Shown one piece after another: positions 36,880 to 44,106 of a stretch of DNA of 45,591 nucleotides. The position numbers were made by a program, and so were the translations under genes. The stretch's first letter is position 1; every line of letters starts with the position of its first letter. The DNA comes from a virus: the IMG/VR virus record IMGVR_UViG_3300021247_000425, positions 1 through 45,591 of that record. The stretch is one strand, 5' to 3'. The notes under the pieces were generated by a model. That model had not been told where the DNA came from and ran no database searches. It saw only the letters and a list, made by a program, of their open reading frames with translations.

Positions 36880-37275
36880 TCATCCTTGGGATTCTATATA
36901 TTTTTTAATGGTTTCTATAGATGCATCACCACATGAGCATACAAAATATCCATCAGACCATAGGGTTCTCTCTTTCCAATAATTTTCTTTCATTTTCTTA
37001 GGATATCTTTTCCACATTTCTTTAGTTGATAATGATTTTAATGTTCTCACGATTGTCAAAGGGGATAATTTCGGAACTGAATTGATAAGGATGTGAATAT
37101 GATCCTCATCAGTTTCCAAGATATCTATATTAAAATCGTATTCTTCTGATATATTAACCATGATTTCTTTCAAAGTCAAATCAAAATCACCTCTCAACAA
37201 TCGTTTTCTATACTTTGTTGAGAAAATTATATGGTATTTCAATAGAAATTTCGAGTGATTTTTAGATACATACAA
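36880..37275 (-). CDS. tnpA: TnpA, Y1 HUH transposase, 131 aa
   Basis: IS200/IS605 single-strand transposase. HUH motif DHIHILI at about residues 57-63, and the C-terminal helix IETIKKYIESQ carries the catalytic Tyr that attacks DNA. Length and the KYHIIFSTKYRKRLL start are typical. All catalytic residues appear present, so it is probably active and could also mobilise the tnpB-only copy. Confidence 0.92.
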   Translation of the reverse strand: MYVSKNHSKFLLKYHIIFSTKYRKRLLRGDFDLTLKEIMVNISEEYDFNIDILETDEDHIHILINSVPKLSPLTIVRTLKSLSTKEMWKRYPKKMKENYWKERTLWSDGYFVCSCGDASIETIKKYIESQG

Positions 37276-37347
37276 ATTATTTAGATTATTTTTATTATTT
37301 TCTAAATAATTATCACCTTTAGACTAAATAATAACATAGAACAGGAA

Positions 37348-38565
37348 ATTACATATCAAGCCTTCAAATTTAGAATATATCCTTTGGATTCTCAAAAGGA
37401 ATTGCTTGAGAAGCATTTCGGATGTTCAAGATTCATTTATAATCATTTTTTGAAAGAGAAACAAGAAGAATATCTATCTTCTGGTAAGGGATTAACATAT
37501 AGTAAGTGTTGTAAGATTCTAAAGGAATTAAAAGATAATGAATTAGAATGGTTGAAAGAAGTCAATTCACAGACCTTACAACAATCAATTCAAAATCTTG
37601 AGACTGCTTATGGAAACTTCTTTCGTAAGAAATCCAAATTTCCAAAGTTTAAAAAGAAATCAGAAAACCAATCCTTTAGGGTTCCCCAACACATTTCTTT
37701 GAAAGACAATAGACTCTTCATTCCAAAATTCAAAGATGGAATACCCATTGTATCACATCGTAAGTTAGAAGGTGAGATAAAGAGTGTTACGATTTCTAAA
37801 ACACCTACTGATAAATATTTTGCTAGTATCTTAATGGAAGTTCCTAAAAAGTCTAAATCAAAGACTGGCAAGACCGTAGGAATTGATTTAGGTATTATAG
37901 ATTTCATAGTAACAAGCGATGGGGAGAAAATCAAGAATCCAAATTTTTCAAGATCATTAAAAGATAAATTAAAGACTCATCAAAAACATTTAAGTAGGAA
38001 AACGAAAGGTAGTAATAGATACAAAAGACAAAGAAAGAAAGTGGTAAGAATCCATGAGAAGATAACCAATTCTCGAAAGGATTTTCAACACAAATTAAGC
38101 ACTCGTTTGATTAATGAGTATGATATGATTTCTTTGGAATCTTTAGCTGTTAAGAATATGATACGGAATAGGTGCTTATCCTATTCCATATCTGATAGCT
38201 CTTGGAGTTCTTTTGTATCCATGTTGGAATATAAAGCCAGTTGGTATGGGAAGGAGATTAAGAAAATCGATAGATGGTATCCTAGTTCCAAGACATGCTC
38301 AAGCTGTGATTATATTATTGATAAGCTACCTTTGTCAGTGCGTAAGTGGCAATGTCCCGAGTGTGGTTCTCATCACCAAAGGGATGTCAATGCTGCTAAA
38401 AATATACATCGTCAGGGATTGACGATTACAGATGTGGAGATGGAAGCTCTGGTAAGAGGTAGTAATACTTCTCACGAAACTACTGTCTGTGAAGCGTCTA
38501 AAAAGAAGTCTATATCAGATCGAAAGATTTATAGACTGAAGCCGCTGGGTCTTGCCCAGCGGTAG
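37348..38565 (+). CDS. tnpB: TnpB RNA-guided nuclease, ~405 aa
   Basis: Close relative of the copy at 35121 (most residues identical). RuvC-I VGIDLGIIDFIV, RuvC-II SLESLAV, zinc ribbon CSSC...CPEC and RuvC-III RDVNAAKNI are intact. As in the other copy, the conserved TYQAFKFRIYP precedes TTG 37384, so ATT 37348 is the probable start. The stop lies at the right-end hairpin. Its guide RNA is expected from the 3' end of the gene through the right end. Confidence 0.9.
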   Translation: MTYQAFKFRIYPLDSQKELLEKHFGCSRFIYNHFLKEKQEEYLSSGKGLTYSKCCKILKELKDNELEWLKEVNSQTLQQSIQNLETAYGNFFRKKSKFPKFKKKSENQSFRVPQHISLKDNRLFIPKFKDGIPIVSHRKLEGEIKSVTISKTPTDKYFASILMEVPKKSKSKTGKTVGIDLGIIDFIVTSDGEKIKNPNFSRSLKDKLKTHQKHLSRKTKGSNRYKRQRKKVVRIHEKITNSRKDFQHKLSTRLINEYDMISLESLAVKNMIRNRCLSYSISDSSWSSFVSMLEYKASWYGKEIKKIDRWYPSSKTCSSCDYIIDKLPLSVRKWQCPECGSHHQRDVNAAKNIHRQGLTITDVEMEALVRGSNTSHETTVCEASKKKSISDRKIYRLKPLGLAQR

Positions 38566-38739
38566 TTCACAATTGAACAAGTGAGAGAATATGTGGAAGG
38601 TCATCTTTTCACATGTTCTAACAAGCAAGAGCTATCCATGAACGAAATTCTTGCCATGCTGAAAAATGCTTTGGCATGTATCGAAGATGGTGACGATGGT
38701 TTGGAAGCTTATCTTGATCGTATGGAATACTACAAAAAA

Positions 38740-38759
38740 TTAAAAAACTAGAATACACT
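38740..38759 (+). promoter_or_regulatory. Motif promoter for 38766
   Basis: TTAAAAAACTAGAATACACT; 6 bases before ATG 38766; carries the stop of the interrupted gene. Confidence 0.78.
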
Positions 38760-38765
38760 TGGGAT

Positions 38766-38933
38766 ATGACGAGAGACGAATTACTACCAATCATGGAAGC
38801 GATGGAAACCTACGGTGGTGGGTTTGTGAAAAAGCTGGTGCAAGCTATGCAAGTGGCTGATAACCACAATCTGGAACGCATCGTGACAGCATTTCCCGAA
38901 ATCATCGAACGATACAAACAATTTTTGAAATAA
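38766..38933 (+). CDS. Hypothetical protein, 55 aa
   Basis: Helical protein MTRDELLPIMEAMETYGGGF... ending KQFLK. One base separates it from the following repeat-family gene, which has no promoter of its own, so both are read from 38740. Confidence 0.6.
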   Translation: MTRDELLPIMEAMETYGGGFVKKLVQAMQVADNHNLERIVTAFPEIIERYKQFLK

Positions 38934-38934
38934 C

Positions 38935-39252
38935 ATGACAATCGCACAGCAATTAAAAATTAAAGACTTCCCTTTTACAATCAATGATAAAAATGGTAAT
39001 CAGATTTACTGGGAGACTTCCAATGGATATTGGTCAAAACGCGAATACAATACCAATGGTAATGTGATTTACTTTGAGACTTCCGATGGATATTGGTTAA
39101 AACGTGAATACGATACCAATGGTAAATTGATTTACTTTGAGAATTCCTATGGAACAATCAAAGACAATCGCCCTAAAACAGATGTTCAAAAGGCAATCGA
39201 ACTTCTTGAGAAAGAAGGATTGATTGTGGATGGAAAGATTCTAAAAAACTAG
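38935..39252 (+). CDS. YD-like repeat family protein, 3 units, 105 aa
   Basis: Head MTIAQQLKIKDFPFTIN, three units (one with YW in place of YY), tail with ELLEKEGLIVDGKILKN. Start of the third cluster. Confidence 0.75.
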   Translation: MTIAQQLKIKDFPFTINDKNGNQIYWETSNGYWSKREYNTNGNVIYFETSDGYWLKREYDTNGKLIYFENSYGTIKDNRPKTDVQKAIELLEKEGLIVDGKILKN

Positions 39253-39260
39253 AATACAAT
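39241..39260 (+). promoter_or_regulatory. Motif promoter for 39269
   Basis: CTAAAAAACTAGAATACAAT; gap to ATG 39269 is 8 bases. Confidence 0.78.
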
Positions 39261-39268
39261 CAACACAT

Positions 39269-39673
39269 ATGGGACGCTCAATTAGCACACATCGAAACGC
39301 TTACACTACTTTCTTCACCACGTTTGATTATGATGATGATGAAGATTATTCACAATACGCATGGGATAGTTTTGTGAATTGTGTGCGGGACATTCTCTCA
39401 AAAAAATACAAATCTTTACAAAACGCTGATCGTTGGGTTGATCGTGAAGATCACATCATTCTCGAAAACAGCGTAGCAGAGATTTCCATTTCAGAATATT
39501 GTGGCGGCGTTGCTATCTGTCTCGCCCCTAGAGACACTGACAATCCCTTGCATGAGGGTTGGTGTGGTCAAATCTATAAAGGATTTCATGACATTTTGAA
39601 TAAATGTTTTCAGGGTTATCACAAGATCGGATGCTTCTCCAATGGTGAGGGAGTGTATGAAAAAATCGCTTAA
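39269..39673 (+). CDS. Hypothetical protein, 134 aa
   Basis: MGRSISTHRNAYTTFFTTFDYDDDEDYSQ... with a Trp/Cys-containing middle (VAICLAPRDTDNPLHEGWCGQIY) and a helical end. I do not recognise it. Own promoter. Confidence 0.6.
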   Translation: MGRSISTHRNAYTTFFTTFDYDDDEDYSQYAWDSFVNCVRDILSKKYKSLQNADRWVDREDHIILENSVAEISISEYCGGVAICLAPRDTDNPLHEGWCGQIYKGFHDILNKCFQGYHKIGCFSNGEGVYEKIA

Positions 39674-39688
39674 AAACTAAAATACAAT
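39669..39688 (+). promoter_or_regulatory. Motif promoter for 39695
   Basis: CTTAAAAACTAAAATACAAT; 6 bases before ATG 39695. Confidence 0.72.
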
Positions 39689-39694
39689 TAACAC

Positions 39695-39832
39695 ATGAAA
39701 AAATATATCTATCGAATTTGGAATTACTTTCGCCCTTTCCCAAAACCAGAGTATGGTTGGAAAATCTTTCAACAAACGTCTTGGTTGAATAAGCAGATCC
39801 AAGAAGAACTCTTGAAACGTAAAGAAGATTGA
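39695..39832 (+). CDS. Small basic aromatic protein, 45 aa
   Basis: MKKYIYRIWNYFRPFPKPEY, then a helical basic tail. Too short for a confident family. ATGT overlap with the next start by one base. Confidence 0.55.
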   Translation: MKKYIYRIWNYFRPFPKPEYGWKIFQQTSWLNKQIQEELLKRKED

Positions 39833-39939
39833 TGTTGGAAGTTATTTGTTTCTACACTATTATTATTACTCTTGGTGCTAGGTTACATTTAATATGCGCA
39901 ATTTTTTCAATCCTATTGATTTATTTATTAAAAAACTAG
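39832..39939 (+). CDS. Hydrophobic 35-residue peptide
   Basis: Starts MLEVICFYTIIITLGARLHL; nearly all hydrophobic, likely a single membrane helix. It ends LLKN with the TAG of the next promoter. It shares one base with the previous stop. Confidence 0.45.
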   Translation: MLEVICFYTIIITLGARLHLICAIFSILLIYLLKN

Positions 39940-39947
39940 AGTAATAT
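39928..39947 (+). promoter_or_regulatory. Motif promoter for 39954
   Basis: TTAAAAAACTAGAGTAATAT; -10 TAATAT, 6 bases before ATG 39954. Confidence 0.7.
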
Positions 39948-39953
39948 TAAGAC

Positions 39954-40037
39954 ATGCTTAAGATTAAATTCATACTTGACACGAACAAAGCTAAAGGTCT
40001 TCCATTCTCTGAAAAGAATCGTAAACGTTCTTGGTGA
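39954..40037 (+). CDS. 27-residue basic microprotein
   Basis: MLKIKFILDTNKAKGLPFSE then EKNRKRSW-like basic end. It has its own promoter with the typical spacing, which is the main support. Confidence 0.5.
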   Translation: MLKIKFILDTNKAKGLPFSEKNRKRSW

Positions 40038-40083
40038 AGTAAGCTGTTGACTTTTCGGCTCTGTGAGTAAATAGAATAGTAAT

Positions 40084-40158
40084 GTGTCGTTCGTCTAACG
40101 GATAAGACTTGGGGATTCTACCCCCACAATACGGGTTCGATTCCTGTACGGCACACCA
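40084..40158 (+). tRNA. tRNA-Arg(UCU)
   Basis: Acceptor GTGTCGT/ACGGCAC, anticodon stem TGGGG/CCCCA with loop ATTCTAC (anticodon TCT), T-arm with GGGTTCGATTCCT, and an encoded CCA. It reads AGA, common in this AT-rich genome. TTGACT (40047-40052) and TAGAAT (40072-40077) may form its promoter. Confidence 0.93.
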
Positions 40159-40159
40159 T

Positions 40160-41218
40160 TTATTTTTTATTAAAATAACCTCTTGGTGGATAATCTGTGA
40201 TGTCATATGATTTGCACCATTTTCTAACAGCATTATCAGACACTCCATATTTTTCACCCAATCTAGTGAAAGGTAATTCCCATAACATTTTTTCAAGTTC
40301 TTCCTTTTCAGGTCTATCTATAACTTTTCTGCGTCCAATTCTAAAACATGTCATACATTGCTTTGCGTCCGAGTCTTTGATATTACCGCATTTACATAAC
40401 TCTTTCATTTTTACCGTTTCTTTTTTAACATGTTTAAGTATGATGTTATGAATAATTTTCTGTGGTTTTTCTTTCCGTGGTTTTTCTTTCCGTGGTTTTT
40501 CTTTCTGACGTTTTTCGGCTTTCATATTGGAATAATTCAATGAACAAGGTCTACATCTGATAGCTCTTTTATCTATATGTTTACCGCAATCAACACAATA
40601 TTTTAATTTCTTCATTTTCGGAACATAATTGAAATAATCAAATTCAACTTTAACATTTGCGTTTGATAACTCATCTATAAAATCACTCCATTTATTTAAA
40701 TTGAAACATGCTGAATAATGAATCTCGTATACATCCCATCCATTAGCTTCTAACAAATCATGTCTTTCTTGATAGTAAGATTTCAATGTTCCGTCTCTTT
40801 CATAATGCTGATTACCATTGATTTCTAAAGCTATCATCTTATCAGGTAATGCAATGTCAATTGAAAACGATCTACCATCAATTTCTGGTTGATACTCTTC
40901 AATGAATGGAATATTTAATTGTGTTAGAAATTCTTTCACTTTCTCACAAGGTTTTGATTTAAATTTATCTTTATTTCTCCAAGGATGTTTATCAGGATTA
41001 TCTTTCAACCATTGCTTTCTCTTTTCTGATAGATTCTTTTTCGTTTCCTCTGTATGTATTACTGGTTTTGATTTATTGATTTTTATATTATTGTTTTTAA
41101 GAGTCTTTCTTACCAGACAATCAGACACGTTCAAATGATTTGCAATCTCCATCACGGTCAATCCTTTATCAGATAGCTCTTGTAATTTTTCAATACTAAG
41201 ATAAATTTTCTTCGGCAT
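40160..41218 (-). CDS. Homing endonuclease with Vsr/EDxHD-like nuclease core, 352 aa
   Basis: Domain order: N-terminal helix-turn-helix (about 1-45), NUMOD3-like HTEETKKNLSEKRKQW segment, an EDxHD-type nuclease (IDIALPDKMIALEINGNQHY, then GWDVYEIHYSACF), two CxxC zinc ribbons (CVDC...CRPC; CKCG...CMTC) separated by a Lys/Pro repeat, and a C-terminal helix-turn-helix ending PPRGYFNKK. This is the I-Bth0305I-type architecture of free-standing endonucleases. It lies directly 3' of tRNA-Arg and before tRNA-Met, so tRNA genes may be its target. Confidence 0.8.
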   Translation of the reverse strand: MPKKIYLSIEKLQELSDKGLTVMEIANHLNVSDCLVRKTLKNNNIKINKSKPVIHTEETKKNLSEKRKQWLKDNPDKHPWRNKDKFKSKPCEKVKEFLTQLNIPFIEEYQPEIDGRSFSIDIALPDKMIALEINGNQHYERDGTLKSYYQERHDLLEANGWDVYEIHYSACFNLNKWSDFIDELSNANVKVEFDYFNYVPKMKKLKYCVDCGKHIDKRAIRCRPCSLNYSNMKAEKRQKEKPRKEKPRKEKPQKIIHNIILKHVKKETVKMKELCKCGNIKDSDAKQCMTCFRIGRRKVIDRPEKEELEKMLWELPFTRLGEKYGVSDNAVRKWCKSYDITDYPPRGYFNKK

Positions 41219-41268
41219 ATAAGTATTTAACAGAATAACCTTACTTTACAAATAAGACTAATCTGATA

Positions 41269-41288
41269 AATAAAAACTAGAATACATT
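41269..41288 (+). promoter_or_regulatory. Motif promoter for tRNA-Met
   Basis: AATAAAAACTAGAATACATT; -10 TACATT ends 14 bases before the tRNA. Use in front of an RNA gene shows the motif acts in transcription. Confidence 0.72.
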
Positions 41289-41302
41289 ACTTTACATACA
41301 AT

Positions 41303-41378
41303 GCGCTGATAGCTCAGTGGTTAGAGCAGGGTGCTCATAACGCCTTGGTCGTGGGTTCGAATCCCTCTCAGCGTACCA
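41303..41378 (+). tRNA. tRNA with anticodon CAU (Met or Ile2)
   Basis: Acceptor GCGCTGA/TCAGCGT, anticodon stem GGGTG/CGCCT with loop CTCATAA, T-arm GTGGG-TTCGAAT-CCCTC type, encoded CCA. The anticodon stem lacks the three G:C pairs of initiator tRNA, so it is an elongator Met or an Ile tRNA modified at C34. Confidence 0.92.
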
Positions 41379-41383
41379 ATTCT

Positions 41384-41403
41384 CTAAAAAACTAGAATAC
41401 AAT
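41384..41403 (+). promoter_or_regulatory. Motif promoter for 41410
   Basis: CTAAAAAACTAGAATACAAT; 6 bases before ATG. Confidence 0.8.
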
Positions 41404-41409
41404 CACAAT

Positions 41410-41790
41410 ATGACAATTGCACAACAATTAAAAATTAAAGACTTCCCTTTTACAATCAATGATTCCAATGGTAAAGAGATTTACTATGAAGCTTCCAATG
41501 GATATTGGCAAAAACGTGAATACGATACCAATGGTAATCGGATTTACTTTGAGACTTCCAATGGAACTTGGGTAAAACGCGAATACGATACCAACGGTAA
41601 AGAGATTTACTTTGTGGATTCCGATGGATATTGGGCAAAACGTGAATGGGATACCAATGGTAATGAGATTTACTTTGAGAATTCCGATGGAGAAATCATT
41701 GACAATCGTCCTAAGACTGATATTCAGAAAGCAATTGAATTTCTTGAGAAAGAGGGATTGATTGTGGATGGTAAGATCCTAAAAAACTAG
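41410..41790 (+). CDS. YD-like repeat family protein, 4 units, 126 aa
   Basis: Head ending DFPFTIN, four units (the third with YFVDSDGYW) and a tail with AIEFLEKEGLIVDGKILKN. Follows tRNA-Met immediately, with its own promoter. Confidence 0.75.
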   Translation: MTIAQQLKIKDFPFTINDSNGKEIYYEASNGYWQKREYDTNGNRIYFETSNGTWVKREYDTNGKEIYFVDSDGYWAKREWDTNGNEIYFENSDGEIIDNRPKTDIQKAIEFLEKEGLIVDGKILKN

Positions 41791-41798
41791 AATACAAT
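41779..41798 (+). promoter_or_regulatory. Motif promoter for 41805
   Basis: CTAAAAAACTAGAATACAAT; spacer CACAAT; encodes KN-stop of the previous gene. Confidence 0.8.
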
Positions 41799-41804
41799 CA
41801 CAAT

Positions 41805-42122
41805 ATGACAATCGCACAGCAATTAAAAATCAAAGACTTCCCTTTTACAATCAATGATTCCAATGGTAAATTGATTTACTATGAGAATTCCAATGGATAT
41901 TGGAGAAAATATGAATACGATGCCAATGGTAATGTGATTTACTTTGAGAATTCCACTGGACATTGGGAAAAACGTGAATGGAATTCCAATGGTATTCGGA
42001 TTTACTTTGAGACTTCCTATGGAACAATCGTAGACAATCGTCCTAAGACAGAAGTTCAGAAAGCAATCGAACTCCTCACGAAAGAGGGATTGATTGTGGA
42101 TGGAAAGATTCTTAAAAACTAG
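41805..42122 (+). CDS. YD-like repeat family protein, 3 units, 105 aa
   Basis: Head ending DFPFTIN, three units, last one with the variant NSNGIRIYF, standard tail. Part of the run of three adjacent family genes from 41410 to 42517. Confidence 0.75.
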   Translation: MTIAQQLKIKDFPFTINDSNGKLIYYENSNGYWRKYEYDANGNVIYFENSTGHWEKREWNSNGIRIYFETSYGTIVDNRPKTEVQKAIELLTKEGLIVDGKILKN

Positions 42123-42130
42123 AATACACT
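42111..42130 (+). promoter_or_regulatory. Motif promoter for 42137
   Basis: CTTAAAAACTAGAATACACT; spacer CATAAC. Confidence 0.78.
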
Positions 42131-42136
42131 CATAAC

Positions 42137-42517
42137 ATGACAATCGCACAGCAATTAAAAATTAAAGACTTCCCTTTTGAAATCAAGGATTCCAATGGTA
42201 AAGTGATTTACCTTGAGGATTCCAATGGATATTGGTCAAAACATGAATACGATGCCAATGGTAATCAGATTTACTGGGAAAATTCCAATGGATCTTGGTC
42301 AAAGCGTGAATACGATTCCAATCGTATTCGGATTTACTTTGAGACTTCCGATGGATATTGGTTAAAACGTGAATACGATACCAATTGTAATTGTATTTAC
42401 TATGAGAATTCCGATAGAACAATCATTGACAATCGTCCTAAGACAGAAGTTCAAAAGGCAATCGAACTTCTTACGAAAGAGGGATTACTGGTGGATGGAA
42501 AGATTCTAAAAAACTAG
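42137..42517 (+). CDS. YD-like repeat family protein, 4 units, 126 aa
   Basis: Standard head and tail, four units, with several substitutions (DSNRIRIYF, DTNCNCIYY, SDRTIID) that break the NG turn. It may be starting to diverge. Confidence 0.75.
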   Translation: MTIAQQLKIKDFPFEIKDSNGKVIYLEDSNGYWSKHEYDANGNQIYWENSNGSWSKREYDSNRIRIYFETSDGYWLKREYDTNCNCIYYENSDRTIIDNRPKTEVQKAIELLTKEGLLVDGKILKN

Positions 42518-42525
42518 AATACAAT
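42506..42525 (+). promoter_or_regulatory. Motif promoter for 42532
   Basis: CTAAAAAACTAGAATACAAT; spacer CGTAGT. Confidence 0.8.
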
Positions 42526-42531
42526 CGTAGT

Positions 42532-42720
42532 ATGACAACACAAGAAATTAACGATCTGGAAAGCCAATTCGATACTGTAGCAATCGAGATTCTTGATGCT
42601 CTAAAAAGCAATCCAAAATACATACAAATCAAAGCAAAATTCGATTTGTTGCAATCCATGATGCAAAACGCTATCGGTGAAGAATTTCCTGATAGTTGGA
42701 TGGCAGAATTAAAAAACTAA
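42532..42720 (+). CDS. Small helical protein (MTTQEI head), 62 aa
   Basis: Begins MTTQEINDLESQFDTVAIEI; helical, with a hydrophobic middle, ending ELKN before a promoter. It is not a repeat-family member, but its first residues (MTTQEI) reappear in the chimeric copy at 44107, showing that the two have exchanged 5' ends. Confidence 0.6.
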   Translation: MTTQEINDLESQFDTVAIEILDALKSNPKYIQIKAKFDLLQSMMQNAIGEEFPDSWMAELKN

Positions 42721-42728
42721 AATAAAAT
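42709..42728 (+). promoter_or_regulatory. Motif promoter for tRNA-Leu
   Basis: TTAAAAAACTAAAATAAAAT; -10 TAAAAT ends 6 bases before the tRNA 5' base, so transcription may begin at the mature end. Confidence 0.6.
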
Positions 42729-42734
42729 ATTTTT

Positions 42735-42817
42735 CGGAGTGTGTCCAAATTGGTAAAGGAGATCGACTTAAAATCGATTGGCACTGCGCCTTATGGGTTC
42801 GAGTCCCATCACTCCGA
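42735..42817 (+). tRNA. tRNA-Leu(UAA)
   Basis: Acceptor CGGAGTG/CACTCCG, anticodon stem ATCGA/TCGAT with loop CTTAAAA (anticodon TAA), a long variable arm, T-arm ATGGG-TTCGAGT-CCCAT. CCA not encoded. Reads UUA. Confidence 0.92.
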
Positions 42818-42834
42818 CTTTCTTCCACCCATAA

Positions 42835-42854
42835 TTAAAAAACTAGAATACAAT
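42835..42854 (+). promoter_or_regulatory. Motif promoter for 42861
   Basis: ATTAAAAAACTAGAATACAAT; 6 bases before ATG. Confidence 0.8.
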
Positions 42855-42860
42855 TGATCT

Positions 42861-43055
42861 ATGGAATACATTAAACGATATAATTGGACAATCCGCAATA
42901 CTGTAACTGGTCAAACGGCTGGGTATAATTGTTGGAATGGTGCTTGTGATGAAGATCATGTTCGCAATAGTCCATCTGTTCAAGCTTGGGCAAATGGTGA
43001 TGAAATCGAAGTGATTGCAGAAACGTTTGAAGACTATGATGATCTTCAAGGTTAA
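42861..43055 (+). CDS. Hypothetical protein, 64 aa
   Basis: Starts MEYIKRYNWTIRNTVTGQTA; small, with Trp, Asn and Cys residues and an acidic tail. No family recognised. Confidence 0.55.
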   Translation: MEYIKRYNWTIRNTVTGQTAGYNCWNGACDEDHVRNSPSVQAWANGDEIEVIAETFEDYDDLQG

Positions 43056-43071
43056 AAAACTAGAATACAAT
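43052..43071 (+). promoter_or_regulatory. Motif promoter for 43078
   Basis: TTAAAAAACTAGAATACAAT; 6 bases before ATG. Confidence 0.8.
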
Positions 43072-43077
43072 TGAGCC

Positions 43078-43752
43078 ATGACAAAAACATACGATACCTT
43101 TCTCCCTATCTTCTCTGGATTCTACAATACCATTTGGGATGAATCCGAATCTTGGATGGAATGTGAACTTGATAGTGAAGAGTGTTTCCGTGAACACTAT
43201 CCTGAATTCGATGGTATTCCTTTCGATTTCATTAGAGACAATTTTTGGGATATTGTCGATTGTCGCCAAGGTTTTGAGGGTGTGCTTGATTACATCGTGA
43301 GCGTGTTTCCTCGGTGGTTCAATGGTGAAGTGGGTTCTGATATTATCAAAAACGTCACTTTACAAAAGATCGTTTCCCCTCGTGAATACAATTTCTGTAA
43401 CGATTCTGCTGATGTTTCCATTGAAGTTGATACGGATTTGATTGCCAAGTATCTGCAAGAAAACGGTCATGCTTTCTCTGAGTATCTGAAAAAACGATAC
43501 ACTTCTCGTGATGGGTTCATCTCTCATTATTCTAACGATATTTCAGAATGGGCTGAAGACACTAACGATTTCACCGACTTCTCTGTCAATGGTCATTACT
43601 TGGGCGCGATTCTGGAATTTATTGTGAACGATTCCATTGATGATGCGGAAATGTCATTGTTCTATTCTGCAAATACTCATGAGGGATTCTCTAACAGCGT
43701 GGGAGTCGATACTGCACGATTGGTGGAAAAATGGGAAGCATCGAAAGATTAA
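43078..43752 (+). CDS. Hypothetical protein, 224 aa
   Basis: Acidic soluble protein (DESESWMECELDSEECF near the start), with ISEWAEDTNDFTDFSVNGHY and a C-terminal helical region. Similar in style to large-phage conserved unknowns but no family recognised. It is the largest gene of the last 5 kb. Confidence 0.65.
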   Translation: MTKTYDTFLPIFSGFYNTIWDESESWMECELDSEECFREHYPEFDGIPFDFIRDNFWDIVDCRQGFEGVLDYIVSVFPRWFNGEVGSDIIKNVTLQKIVSPREYNFCNDSADVSIEVDTDLIAKYLQENGHAFSEYLKKRYTSRDGFISHYSNDISEWAEDTNDFTDFSVNGHYLGAILEFIVNDSIDDAEMSLFYSANTHEGFSNSVGVDTARLVEKWEASKD

Positions 43753-43768
43753 AAAACTAGAATACACT
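43749..43768 (+). promoter_or_regulatory. Motif promoter for 43775
   Basis: ATTAAAAAACTAGAATACACT; spacer CATAAC. Confidence 0.8.
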
Positions 43769-43774
43769 CATAAC

Positions 43775-44092
43775 ATGACAATCGCACAGCAATTAAAAAT
43801 TAAAGAATTTCCTTTCGGAATCAAGGATAAGAATAGTAATCAGATTTACTATGAGAATTCCACTGGATATTGGATAAAACGTGAATGGGATGCCAATGGT
43901 AATCGGATTTACTTTGAGGATTCCAATGGATATTGGACAAAACATGAATACGATACCAATGGTAATTGGATTTACTATGAGAATTCCGAAGGAACAATCG
44001 AAGACAAACGTCCCAAGACTGATGTCCAAAAGGCAATCGAACTCCTCACGAAAGAGGGATCGATTGTGGATGGTAAGATTCTAAAAAACTAG
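43775..44092 (+). CDS. YD-like repeat family protein, 3 units, 105 aa
   Basis: Head MTIAQQLKIKEFPFGIK, three units (the first with NSNQIYY) and a tail with EGSIVDGKILKN. ATG 43775 is fixed by the promoter; a longer frame that reads through it is an artefact of the third reading frame of the motif. Confidence 0.75.
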   Translation: MTIAQQLKIKEFPFGIKDKNSNQIYYENSTGYWIKREWDANGNRIYFEDSNGYWTKHEYDTNGNWIYYENSEGTIEDKRPKTDVQKAIELLTKEGSIVDGKILKN

Positions 44093-44100
44093 AATACAAT
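44081..44100 (+). promoter_or_regulatory. Motif promoter for 44107
   Basis: CTAAAAAACTAGAATACAAT; spacer CGTAGT. Confidence 0.8.
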
Positions 44101-44106
44101 CGTAGT

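Larger units (their letters stand above)
36823..38570 (+). mobile_element. IS605-type element with tnpA and tnpB
   Basis: Inserted directly after TTTAC (36818-36822). The left end holds the hairpin at 36842-36864; the right end holds a hairpin CCGCTGGG/CCCAGCGG at 38541-38561 and finishes with TTCAC (38566-38570). tnpA and tnpB diverge, as in IS605. The element interrupts a small gene exactly. Confidence 0.85.
36812..38751 (+). pseudogene. Small gene split by the IS605-type element
   Basis: Codons ATG ACA TTT AC at 36812-36822, cut by the element, resume with A ATT GAA at 38571. Joined, they give a 63-aa protein starting MTFTIEQVREYVEGHLFTCS and ending KKLKN at a TAG inside the next promoter. 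The frame is unbroken across the junction and there is no target duplication, so the insertion point and element ends are resolved to the base. Confidence 0.85.
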
